Below, piece after piece: positions 1 through 5,822 of a DNA stretch of 5,822 nucleotides. The DNA is from Bacteroidota bacterium (GTDB lineage: Bacteria > Bacteroidota > Bacteroidia > Flavobacteriales > Flavobacteriaceae). Made by a program: the position numbers and the translations under genes. The notes under the pieces are model-generated. The model worked only from the letters and a program-made list of their open reading frames with translations, had not been told where the DNA came from and did no database searches. Position 1 is the stretch's first letter, and each line of letters begins with the position of its first letter. The DNA lies in the NCBI GenBank assembly GCA_022560715.1, contig JADFSQ010000147.1:1-5822 (forward strand). The letters are read 5' to 3'.

Positions 1-344
1 ATATTATTCTTTTCAATAAATGTTGTAATTAATAAAACCCCATTTTTACCAAAAACGCCATAAATGCTAATACCAGTTTCTTTTTTTAAAATATTAATTT
101 CCTTAATATCAGATTTAGATATCGTTAATTTTTCTTCTTTCAATTCAAAAGAATATCTGTATGGTTTTCCATCAATGACTATAATTGGCTTGTGGCTTGA
201 AATTTCACCATTTGATTTGGCTTTTTTAATTTTTTTGATTAAGAATTGTTTGTCATCTTTATTGCTGTCTGTAAGTAAATATCTATTTGCAGAACAGCTA
301 GATAGTAGAAGTGATATTAAAAAAAGTTTTAAAAATAATTTCAT
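1..344 (-). CDS. Putative outer-membrane-type lipoprotein with TonB-plug-like domain (partial, 3' end off window)
   Basis: This reading frame starts with ATG at 344-342 and stays open to the window edge, giving 114 codons with no stop. It opens with a short lysine-containing hydrophobic signal peptide ending in a lipobox, L14-S15-S16-C17, so export and lipidation at C17 are predicted. A lysine-rich linker (about residues 28-45) follows. Residues 54-108 look like a shortened TonB receptor plug: an IVIDGKPY strand at 55-62, an SDIKEINILK strand near 78-87, then IYGVFGKNGVLLITT at 94-108. The YG..G.NGV.LITT pattern is known from SusC/TonB plugs and from small Bacteroidetes lipoproteins. I infer an envelope protein rather than a transporter, because no barrel is visible. 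It lies 12 bases downstream of the S66 peptidase on the same strand, so co-transcription is likely. No Shine-Dalgarno sequence is seen. Confidence 0.8.
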   Translation of the reverse strand, partial: MKLFLKLFLISLLLSSCSANRYLLTDSNKDDKQFLIKKIKKAKSNGEISSHKPIIVIDGKPYRYSFELKEEKLTISKSDIKEINILKKETGISIYGVFGKNGVLLITTFIEKNN

Positions 345-356
345 AATATTAGTTTA

Positions 357-1385
357 TTAATTTTCAAAAACAACTGAAGACTGATTACTGCCTACTGTTA
401 ACTCAATCCTTCTCCCAAGTATCATAGCACGATTTTCATCATCATGTCCAACAGGAAAATTAAATAACACAGGGAAATCGTATTCGGCTACAACATCCAA
501 AATAAGTTGTTCAATAGGCTTTCCCCAAGGGGTTGTATTTTTTCTCACTTTAATTATAGAACCAACGATAAGACCTTTGCAGTGTTTAAAATAACCAGCC
601 CGTTTCATGCTTTGCAACATGCGGTCAATATGGTAAGCGTATTCACCAATTTCTTCAAAAAACAAAATTTTCCCATTTGTGTCAATACTGGTTTTTGAGC
701 CTAACATGGTGTGTAATAAAGTGAGGTTTCCACCAACTAATTGCCCTGAAGCTGTTCCTGTTTTGTTGTATTTTGAGCCTTCAATAGTATAAGCTAAAGG
801 CATTCCAAAAATAGCGTCCTTAAATGTAGATACATTTTCCTTGATTTCTTCCAGATTATCAGTTAAACTTGTAGCCATTAAAGCATGTATAGATTCGCTG
901 CCTTCGTTATTTAGTTGGTTGTGAAGCGCAGTAATATCAGAGTAACCAATAATCCATTTGGGATGTTCTTTAAATTTTGTGTAATCTAATTTATCTAAAA
1001 TGCGAACCGTTCCATAACCACCACGAGCAGCCCAAATAGCTTTTATATTTGGGTTATCTAATGCTTTTTGAAAATCTTCGGCACGTTCATCGTCAGTACC
1101 TGCAAAATGCCCGAATTTACTAAACAGATGTTCACCCATAATAACGTTCAAGCCCCAACTTTTAAGCAATTCTTTGGCATGGTTAATTTCTTTTTCACGA
1201 TGGTTTAAAATCCCTGAAGGTGCTACTATAGCAACTGTATCACCAGTTTTTAAATAAGGAGGTTGAATGAGTTTTTTATTTATAGAATCAGAATAATGAG
1301 ATGAGATTGAGTCTTGTGCTATTACAGTTTTTGTGGTTACCAAAACAAATAGAAGCACACAACAAAAGACGCGTTTAAAAATCAT
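357..1385 (-). CDS. Secreted LD-carboxypeptidase-like protein, peptidase family S66 (LdcA/MccF type)
   Basis: This 342-residue protein belongs to the S66 serine peptidases. LdcA members remove the terminal D-Ala from murein tetrapeptides, and MccF members cleave microcin C-type adducts. I chose the ATG at 1385 because it is the first ATG in the frame and opens directly onto a signal peptide: basic MIFKR, a hydrophobic stretch to about residue 20, and a likely cut after VIA at 23. The open frame extends upstream only to a TTG at 1460, which would put a charged 25-residue tail ahead of the signal. Family landmarks are GDTVAIVAPSG at 48-58, ARGGYG near 120-125, GYSD with the predicted nucleophile S149, ILFFEE with the likely catalytic E244, and GH with the likely catalytic H314. 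The triad assignment is by recalled alignment to MccF/LdcA. The signal peptide implies periplasmic or surface action, unlike cytoplasmic E. coli LdcA. Its exact substrate cannot be told. Confidence 0.92.
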   Translation of the reverse strand: MIFKRVFCCVLLFVLVTTKTVIAQDSISSHYSDSINKKLIQPPYLKTGDTVAIVAPSGILNHREKEINHAKELLKSWGLNVIMGEHLFSKFGHFAGTDDERAEDFQKALDNPNIKAIWAARGGYGTVRILDKLDYTKFKEHPKWIIGYSDITALHNQLNNEGSESIHALMATSLTDNLEEIKENVSTFKDAIFGMPLAYTIEGSKYNKTGTASGQLVGGNLTLLHTMLGSKTSIDTNGKILFFEEIGEYAYHIDRMLQSMKRAGYFKHCKGLIVGSIIKVRKNTTPWGKPIEQLILDVVAEYDFPVLFNFPVGHDDENRAMILGRRIELTVGSNQSSVVFEN

Positions 1386-1552
1386 AAAAAAGGCTTTTTG
1401 TAAATGTACATTTTTTTTCAATAAAGCTTTATAAATGTGTATTTTTGTCTCTTCAAACAAAATAAAATAGACTTTTTTGTCTCCTCGAGTGCAGTCGAGA
1501 GGTTTTTAATTAGGTCTCGACTGCGCTCGACCTGACTTAGTTTTCAAAATAA
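1386..1552. promoter_or_regulatory. Divergent intergenic region between the S66 peptidase gene and metG
   Basis: Both divergent genes must be transcribed from here. Upstream of the peptidase ATG the minus strand is very AT-rich and contains TACATTTA (1406-1413), near the Bacteroidetes -7 box TAnnTTTG but without a convincing -33 element. Upstream of metG the only similar string is TAGTTTTC at 1538-1545, one base off consensus and again without a -33 TTG at the usual distance. Neither gene has a clear Shine-Dalgarno sequence. Half of the region is taken up by an inverted repeat pair (separate entry). I do not assign exact promoters. Confidence 0.35.
1483..1536. repeat. Inverted pair of TCGAG-type palindromic repeats forming a 16-bp hairpin
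   Basis: TCGAGTGCAGTCGAGA at 1485-1500 and TCTCGACTGCGCTCGA at 1515-1530 are reverse complements except for one position, which would be a G-U pair in RNA. The 14-base loop is GGTTTTTAATTAGG. Each arm is itself nearly palindromic (TCGA...TCGA), so each can also fold alone. I recognise this kind of short repeat as common between genes in Flavobacteriaceae. It lies between divergent start codons, so a terminator role is unlikely; it more likely is a small non-autonomous repeat. The right arm has a near-copy inside metG. Confidence 0.85.
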
Positions 1553-3649
1553 ATGAACACACCAAAAAGATATACAATTACTGCAGCATTGCCTTACACC
1601 AATGGTCCCATTCATATTGGGCATTTGGCAGGAGTGTATGTGCCTGCTGATATTTACGCACGTTATTTACGCTTAACCGGAAACGATGTTGCGTTTATGT
1701 GTGGTAGCGACGAACATGGTGTGCCAATTACAATTAAAGCAAAAAAGGAAGGCGTTTCCCCTCAAGATATTGTAGATAAATACCATACAATTATCAAGAA
1801 ATCTTTTGAGGACTTCGGAATTACATTTGATAATTATTCGCGTACAACTGCTAAAATTCATCATGAAACAGCTTCAGAATTTTTTACAACTCTGTATGAT
1901 AAAGGTGAGTTTATTGAAGAAGTGACCGAACAATTATATGATGCCGAAGCCAAGCAGTTTTTAGCCGATCGTTTTGTGGTTGGAACATGCCCTAAATGTG
2001 GCAATGAAGAAAGTTATGGAGACCAATGTGAAGTCTGCGGAACAAGCCATAATGCTACCGATTTAATAAACCCAAAATCGGCAATAACTGGAGCAACACC
2101 GACTTTAAAAAAGACCAAACACTGGTTTTTACCTTTAGATAAGCATGAAGATTTTTTAAAAGAATGGATTCTTGAAGGACATAAAAAAGATTGGAAATCT
2201 AACGTTTATGGTCAATGTAAATCTTGGATTGACGATGGCTTACGACCTCGTGCAGTAACTCGAGATTTGGATTGGGGAATTCCGGTTCCGCTTGATGATG
2301 CCAAAGACAAAGTATTGTATGTATGGTTTGATGCGCCTATTGGCTATATCTCGGCAACCAAAGAATGGGCAAAACGTGTTGGTAAAGATTGGAAACCGTA
2401 TTGGAAAGATAAAGATACCAAATTGGTACACTTTATAGGAAAAGACAATATTGTATTTCACTGTATTATTTTTCCAGCAATGTTAAAAGCCGAAGGCAGT
2501 TATATTTTACCTGATAATGTTCCAGCAAATGAATTTTTAAATTTGGCTGACAGCAAGTTTTCTACGTCAAAAAATTGGGCAGTTTGGTTGCCAGATTATT
2601 TACAAGATTTTCCAAATCAGCAAGATGTGCTACGTTATACATTAACTGCAAATGCGCCAGAAACAAAAGACAATAATTTTACCTGGAAAGATTTTCAGGC
2701 ACGAAATAATAATGAGTTGGTCGCCATTTTCGGCAATTTCATAAATCGTGTGGTAGTGTTGACGCACAAATATTACAACGGAATTGTTCCAACTCCAAAC
2801 GAATTTACAAAAGTTGATGAAGAAACTTTAGCAAAACTAAAAGTGTATCCAACAATTATTTCAAGCTCCATTGAACGTTATAGATTTAGAGAAGCACTTG
2901 GCGAACTTATGAATTTGGCGAGACTCGGCAACAAATATCTCGCTGATGAAGAGCCTTGGAAAGTTATAAAAACAGATGAAACACGTGTACAAACCATAAT
3001 GTATGTTGCGCTTCAAATTGCAAGTGCTTTGGCAGTTTTAAGTGAGCCTTTTTTGCCGTTCACGTCTCATAAACTTAAAAAAATCCTTAATGTCAGTTCG
3101 AGCGCATTTATCGACCGAAACGAAAGTGTAGGTGGAGTCGAGAACAATTGGGAAGACGTTTCAAACAAAGAAGCATTACTTTCTGCTGGTCACCAAATAG
3201 GAAAAGCAGAATTACTATTCAGCAAAATTGAAGATAAAGAAATACAAGTCCAATTAGATAAATTAGAAGCAATTAAAAAGGCAAATGAAGCCGATAATAA
3301 AGTAACAGAACTTCAAAAAGACACCATTACATTTGAAGATTTTAAAAAACTTGATATTCGTGTAGGTACTATTCTGGAAGCTAAAAAAATGCCAAAAACA
3401 AAGAAACTTCTCGTATTAAAAGTAGATACAGGAATGGATATAAGAACCATAGTTTCGGGTATTGCCGAAAGTTTTACTGCTGAAGAGGTTGTAGGTAAAA
3501 AAGTTACTGTTTTAGTAAACCTTGCTACAAGAAAATTACGAGGCATAGAAAGTCAAGGTATGATTTTAATGACCGAAACTCCTGAAGGTAAATTGGTGTT
3601 TGTAAATCCTGATACCGTTAGTTTGACTAATGGGTTGTGTATTAGCTAA
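1553..3649 (+). CDS. metG: Methionine--tRNA ligase (methionyl-tRNA synthetase) with C-terminal tRNA-binding domain
   Basis: This 698-residue cytoplasmic enzyme charges tRNA-Met with methionine using ATP, for both initiation and elongation. The class I Rossmann domain shows HIGH at 21-24 and the KMSKS-equivalent KFSTS at 335-339. A zinc knuckle in the connective insertion has C146-x2-C149 and C159-x2-C162. FIGKDN at 294-299 is typical of the catalytic core. The alpha-helical anticodon-binding domain covers about 380-560. A TRBD/EMAPII-like domain (about 592-676, with [11 protein letters not shown] and [11 protein letters not shown]) ends the protein, as in dimeric bacterial MetRS. The ATG at 1553 lies just ahead of the conserved [11 protein letters not shown] and has no Shine-Dalgarno, as usual in Bacteroidetes. 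The unusual part is residues 514-531, between the anticodon-binding helices and the NWEDV segment: they are encoded by a repeat-derived insert (separate entry). KFSTS differs slightly from the KLSTS I recall for relatives. The following DUF488 gene is 19 bases away. Confidence 0.97.
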   Translation: MNTPKRYTITAALPYTNGPIHIGHLAGVYVPADIYARYLRLTGNDVAFMCGSDEHGVPITIKAKKEGVSPQDIVDKYHTIIKKSFEDFGITFDNYSRTTAKIHHETASEFFTTLYDKGEFIEEVTEQLYDAEAKQFLADRFVVGTCPKCGNEESYGDQCEVCGTSHNATDLINPKSAITGATPTLKKTKHWFLPLDKHEDFLKEWILEGHKKDWKSNVYGQCKSWIDDGLRPRAVTRDLDWGIPVPLDDAKDKVLYVWFDAPIGYISATKEWAKRVGKDWKPYWKDKDTKLVHFIGKDNIVFHCIIFPAMLKAEGSYILPDNVPANEFLNLADSKFSTSKNWAVWLPDYLQDFPNQQDVLRYTLTANAPETKDNNFTWKDFQARNNNELVAIFGNFINRVVVLTHKYYNGIVPTPNEFTKVDEETLAKLKVYPTIISSSIERYRFREALGELMNLARLGNKYLADEEPWKVIKTDETRVQTIMYVALQIASALAVLSEPFLPFTSHKLKKILNVSSSAFIDRNESVGGVENNWEDVSNKEALLSAGHQIGKAELLFSKIEDKEIQVQLDKLEAIKKANEADNKVTELQKDTITFEDFKKLDIRVGTILEAKKMPKTKKLLVLKVDTGMDIRTIVSGIAESFTAEEVVGKKVTVLVNLATRKLRGIESQGMILMTETPEGKLVFVNPDTVSLTNGLCIS
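3092..3145 (+). repeat. In-frame split copy of the palindromic repeat inside metG
   Basis: GTCAGTTCGAGCGCA at 3092-3106 matches the reverse complement of 1522-1536 at 14 of 15 bases, and AGTCGAGA at 3136-3143 matches the reverse complement of 1515-1522 exactly. In the intergenic copy these two parts overlap to form one continuous repeat. Here they are parted by 29 bases (3107-3135) containing CGACCGAAACGAA, which resembles another flavobacterial repeat I recall. The element is 54 bases, exactly 18 codons, with no stop, and encodes residues 514-531 of MetG. From memory, related MetG proteins go nearly directly from the ILN segment to NWEDV, so this looks like a tolerated insertion in a surface loop. 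Confidence 0.75.
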
Positions 3650-3664
3650 ATTTATTTATATTTG
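3635..3664 (+). promoter_or_regulatory. Possible Bacteroidetes-type promoter for the DUF488 gene
   Basis: TTG at 3635-3637 and TATATTTG at 3657-3664 are 19 bases apart, matching the Bacteroidetes pattern TTG-N19-TAnnTTTG. The -7 box ends only 4 bases before the ATG at 3669, so a transcript starting from it would be leaderless or nearly so. In AT-rich DNA this match can arise by chance, and read-through from metG would also serve the gene. Confidence 0.3.
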
Positions 3665-3668
3665 GGTT

Positions 3669-4556
3669 ATGTATTATAGAAGAAAAATTATATTGTCGCT
3701 TTTGCAAGTATTTAATAATGAGCTTGATAAGATTCAGGTTCAAAAATTGTTGTTTTTACATAGTAGATATAAAACTAAGAAAAAAACATATGATTTTGTG
3801 CCTTACAAATATGGTTGTTTTTCTTTTCATGCAAATGCAGATCTAAATACATTGAAGAAATACGGCATTGTATCAGAATCATCAAAAACTTGGGCTAAAA
3901 TGGATAAAACCAATTATTTAGCACAATTAAATATGGAAGATAAAAAAATTATTTCAGACTTTGCTATTATGTATAAAAATAAAACGAATGACGATTTAAT
4001 CGATTTAACTTATAAACGTTATCCTTATTATGCTATAAATAGTTCAATAGTCAAAAAACATCTTTCCAAAGAGGAATTAAAAAATTTGGATAACTTTAGG
4101 TCTCATGAAAGTAAAACAGTATTATTTACTATTGGATATGAGGGCATTTCACTTGAATATTATCTAAATAAACTAATCAAGAATAACATAAAACTTCTTT
4201 GTGATGTTAGAAAGAATGCATTAAGTATGAAGTATGGTTTTAGCAAAAGCCAACTTAAAAATGCCTGTGAAAGAGTTGGTATAAAATATGTACATATTCC
4301 AGAAGTTGGTATTAATTCTGATAAACGCCAAAAACTAATTACTCAAAAGGATTATGATGTACTATTCCGCGAATATGTTATAAACAATCTTCCTCAAACG
4401 ACAGATTATCAAATCAAAATTCTGAGTTTGTTAAAAGAGTACAAAAGAATTGCTTTAACTTGTTTTGAAGCTGACAAGTGCCAATGCCATCGAACACATT
4501 TAGCTGATGCGATTTCAAAATTTAAAGAATTTGAATATGAAATCAAGCATTTATGA
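3669..4556 (+). CDS. DUF488 protein with SocA/Panacea-like (DUF4065-like) N-terminal region
   Basis: The protein has 295 residues in two parts. Residues 1-130 hold a helical region with VQKLLFLHSR at 24-33 and VPYKYGCFSF at 44-53; this resembles the QKLLY...YGP pattern of DUF4065/SocA/Panacea domains, known in antitoxins and proteolytic adaptors. Residues 148-285 are a DUF488 domain: TIGYEG (154-159), CDVRKNALS (178-186), YVHIPEVG (207-214) and a terminal CFEADKCQCHR (265-275) that may bind metal or form the active centre. DUF488 function is not established to my knowledge. I chose the ATG at 3669, giving MYYRRKI, because it matches where I recall relatives beginning; an ATG at 3630 would overlap metG and add 13 unconserved residues. 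It follows metG by 19 bases and precedes the next gene by 3, so translational coupling with that partner is likely. Role is unknown; a stress, nucleic-acid or toxin-antitoxin-related function is only inference. Confidence 0.88.
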   Translation: MYYRRKIILSLLQVFNNELDKIQVQKLLFLHSRYKTKKKTYDFVPYKYGCFSFHANADLNTLKKYGIVSESSKTWAKMDKTNYLAQLNMEDKKIISDFAIMYKNKTNDDLIDLTYKRYPYYAINSSIVKKHLSKEELKNLDNFRSHESKTVLFTIGYEGISLEYYLNKLIKNNIKLLCDVRKNALSMKYGFSKSQLKNACERVGIKYVHIPEVGINSDKRQKLITQKDYDVLFREYVINNLPQTTDYQIKILSLLKEYKRIALTCFEADKCQCHRTHLADAISKFKEFEYEIKHL

Positions 4557-4559
4557 TTT

Positions 4560-5045
4560 ATGGCTATTAAAAAGATTTTAATAACAGTTACAACTTACCC
4601 TCTTCCATCAAGGAGTTATGACGAATTAGTTTGTACAGCTGGAATATTAGAAGATGGCTCTTGGATTAGAATCTACCCTATACCTTTAAGTTTTTTGAAT
4701 CAAGTTAAAAAAGATACAGGTTTTAAAAAATATACTTGGATAGAACTCGATGTAAAAGCTAGAACTGACGATTTTAGACCCGAAAGTCATACCCCAAATA
4801 ATTACAATATTAAAATTCTAGATACTCTTGGCACTAAAGAATATTGGAAAGCACGCAAAAAATACTGTTTAAATAACGTTTACACAAATAAAGCTAAACT
4901 AATTGCAGATTCGCAAAAACCTAAAAATATATCTTCAGCGACTTTTAAACCATCTAAAATAGTAGATTTCATTATTGAAGAAGATGAAAGAGAATGGAAA
5001 GATGAATGGAAAAGAGTTAAGAAAACAAACAGATTTATTTGCTGA
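4560..5045 (+). CDS. Conserved unknown partner of the DUF488 protein, frameshifted and then cut off at a junction
   Basis: The frame from ATG 4560 gives 161 residues. It begins with a conserved-looking block, KILITVTTYPLPSRSYDELVCTAG (residues 4-27), then GSWIRIYPIPLSF (33-45), WIELDV (61-66), DDFRPESHTP (71-80) and TFKPSKIVDFIIEEDEREW (128-146). I recognise this as a Bacteroidetes protein that tends to follow DUF488 genes, but I know no function or name. As read, it ends at TGA 5043-5045 after the unconserved tail RVKKTNRFIC. Skipping one A in the run 5010-5013 instead continues as KELRKQTDLF and later YKFYYIFEDDEG and KLMIEDWEVFELYKNCLRR (frame through about 5205), which fits the rest of the family I remember. 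The gene is therefore about 216 native codons plus a one-base insertion, before the junction near 5205. It starts 3 bases after the DUF488 stop. No signal peptide or membrane segment; cytoplasmic. Confidence 0.75.
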   Translation: MAIKKILITVTTYPLPSRSYDELVCTAGILEDGSWIRIYPIPLSFLNQVKKDTGFKKYTWIELDVKARTDDFRPESHTPNNYNIKILDTLGTKEYWKARKKYCLNNVYTNKAKLIADSQKPKNISSATFKPSKIVDFIIEEDEREWKDEWKRVKKTNRFIC

Positions 5046-5822
5046 AATAGAAAGTGACCCAGAAAAGATCATCCCAAAAATCCCATATAAATTTTATTAT
5101 ATTTTTGAAGATGATGAAGGAGTTTCAAGCAAATTGATGATTGAAGATTGGGAAGTATTTGAACTATATAAGAACTGTTTAAGAAGGACTAAAAATGAAG
5201 AAAAAGCTATTGCGACTCTCGCCCATGAATTCGGTCACTTCATTGATTATTTGCCTGATTCAGTCTTAGAGGGAACCGCGCTTGGTAAGATCTTAGTGAT
5301 TAAGGATCTCCGGAAGGGGATCATAGCCGGTGATAGCGTATCTGAAGAGACATTCCAGGACTACATCAAGGAACGGAAGAGACTGCTTAATAATATTACC
5401 CGTCTTCAGCGTCGGTTGAAGGAGGGTGCTGAATTCGCTCGGGAGAAGGACGGTCCCAAGGTTCCAATTCAGGATAGGATAGATGGTCTTACTAAGCGGC
5501 TGAGGGATCTCGAAGGCCAACTGCTTCTCAACAAAGATATCAGGGCGGACCTGTGGAAAGTATCTCAGCTAATGCGGCCTGTTGATTTAAGCCGTGTTTC
5601 CGACTCACGTAAGGCTTACCGGCTGTCCGCCGTTGAAATGTATGCCGATTTCGCAAGTGCGATACTTATTCAACCCGATATGGTAGCCGCCGTTGCTCCT
5701 ACGACTTGGAAGCTTTGGCATGAAAACCTGAAGAAGAAACCAAAATTCAGGAAGAAATACGATGAGCTTCAGGCGCTTATTAGAAGTGGTGAAACGAATG
5801 TAATGGAGAGGCAGTATAAAGA
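4984..5822 (+). CDS. Composite open frame: tail of the partner protein joined to a phage-type HEFGH metallopeptidase region (partial)
   Basis: The frame is open from 4966 to the window edge; 4984 and 5002 are its first ATGs, both overlapping the preceding gene. Neither is likely to be a true start, since the family homology is entered only after the frameshift. Codons from 5014 to about 5205 belong to the DUF488 partner. From about 5206 onward the protein is unrelated: ATLAHEFGHFIDY with the zinc motif HEFGH at 5224-5238, a charged helical stretch with coiled-coil character (about 5341-5520), and SAVEMYADFASAIL at 5629-5670, whose E (5635-5637) is a plausible third zinc ligand 137 residues after the first H. 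This order, HExxH, long helical spacer, then E.YAD and an aP..w.....l..kp...k.Y tail, is what I recall from peptidase segments in large phage or mobile-element polyproteins. The fused product is probably not real. Confidence 0.6.
   Translation, partial: MKENGKMNGKELRKQTDLFAEIESDPEKIIPKIPYKFYYIFEDDEGVSSKLMIEDWEVFELYKNCLRRTKNEEKAIATLAHEFGHFIDYLPDSVLEGTALGKILVIKDLRKGIIAGDSVSEETFQDYIKERKRLLNNITRLQRRLKEGAEFAREKDGPKVPIQDRIDGLTKRLRDLEGQLLLNKDIRADLWKVSQLMRPVDLSRVSDSRKAYRLSAVEMYADFASAILIQPDMVAAVAPTTWKLWHENLKKKPKFRKKYDELQALIRSGETNVMERQYK
5010..5013 (+). other. One-base frameshift in an A-run of the DUF488 partner gene
   Basis: The run TGG-AAAA-GAG switches frame. Reading AAA-AGA-GTT leads to a stop 30 bases on; reading AAA then GAG-TTA-AGA continues a well-formed protein for about 65 more codons. 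A single extra A explains it. No recognised programmed-frameshift signal is evident, so sequencing/assembly error or a true mutation are the main options. Confidence 0.7.
5200..5212. other. Composition and homology junction: flavobacterial chromosome to phage-like sequence
   Basis: Left of this point the protein matches the partner family up to RRTKNEEKAI; right of it the protein is ATLAHEFGHF of a metallopeptidase. GC is 18/60 in 5101-5160 and 13/50 in 5161-5210, then 28/60 in 5221-5280 and in 5281-5340, and 31/60 in 5581-5640. Codon choice also changes, with CGG, CTG, CTC and GCC appearing freely. No repeat, tRNA or attachment-like site is visible at the change. A short shared word such as AAAGCTATTGC could have bridged two sequences in assembly. 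Confidence 0.75.

Noticed and set aside
335..339. MetG residues 335-339, KFSTS instead of KMSKS, as a loss of function
   Set aside because: Relatives in this phylum commonly have KLSTS, as I recall, and the lysine and serine positions needed for catalysis are kept. Coordinates here are residue numbers of MetG, at nucleotides 2555-2569.
64..360. Plus-strand open frame of 98 codons, rich in Leu/Ile/Phe
   Set aside because: It lies antisense to the lipoprotein gene, which has an ATG, a lipobox and a recognisable plug-like domain. The hydrophobic composition is what the opposite strand of a Lys/Asn/Glu-rich gene gives.
1386..1460. Longer start of the S66 peptidase at TTG 1460
   Set aside because: It would place 25 charged residues before a clear signal peptide and needs a TTG start, whereas ATG 1385 opens exactly at the signal peptide.
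1485..1530. Hairpin as a rho-independent terminator
   Set aside because: It lies between divergent gene starts, where no transcript should end, and has no clean T-run right after the stem on either strand.
3630..3668. Longer start of the DUF488 gene overlapping the end of metG
   Set aside because: The extra 13 residues look unconserved, and the ATG at 3669 fits the family start I recall.
5010..5045. Programmed ribosomal frameshift in the partner gene
   Set aside because: The site is AAAA GAG, with no classic slippery heptamer, rare-codon stop or following pseudoknot that I can see, and homologues as I recall them are single frames.
5227..5232. GAATTC (EcoRI site) as the join of a cloning chimera
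   Set aside because: The metallopeptidase sequence ATLAHEF already begins before this site, and GAATTC encodes part of its HEFGH motif, so the join is upstream of it.
5293..5520. Minus-strand open frame of 75 codons
   Set aside because: It is antisense to the continuous plus-strand metallopeptidase frame and shows no recognisable features.

Overview
Most of this window (about 1-5205) reads as chromosome from a low-GC member of the Bacteroidetes, probably a marine-type Flavobacteriaceae. The signs are AT-rich coding sequence, almost no Shine-Dalgarno sequences, a methionyl-tRNA synthetase with a fused C-terminal tRNA-binding domain and a KFSTS signature, a SusD/TonB-flavoured lipoprotein fragment, and short TCGAG-rich palindromic repeats of a kind I associate with flavobacterial genomes. 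The last ~610 bases are different in base composition and gene content.

Layout. On the minus strand, a secreted LD-carboxypeptidase-like S66 peptidase (357-1385) is followed after 12 bases by a lipoprotein with a TonB-plug-like domain (1-344, cut by the window edge). A short divergent intergenic region carries two inverted copies of a palindromic repeat (1483-1536). On the plus strand, metG (1553-3649) carries an in-frame, split copy of that same repeat (3092-3145). Close behind it is a gene fusing a SocA/Panacea-like (DUF4065-like) N-terminal region to a DUF488 domain (3669-4556), and then its tightly coupled partner (4560 onward), a conserved protein of unknown function.

The right end is not ordinary. 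The partner gene has a one-base frameshift in an A-run at 5010-5013. Its restored reading frame then runs, at about 5200-5212, straight into an unrelated protein: a HEFGH zinc metallopeptidase region with coiled-coil-like helices and a downstream EMYAD motif. This resembles the peptidase part of large phage or mobile-element polyproteins. GC jumps there from about 26-30% to about 47-52% within a few bases. The simplest reading is a chimeric contig junction between a flavobacterial chromosome and a phage-like sequence. A real recombination event remains possible and reads across the junction would decide.

Working together: the minus-strand pair probably acts at the cell envelope. metG supplies Met-tRNA. 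The DUF488 fusion and its partner look like a two-gene module transcribed behind metG, whose biochemical role I cannot name; it is the best candidate for undescribed biology in the genuine chromosomal part.
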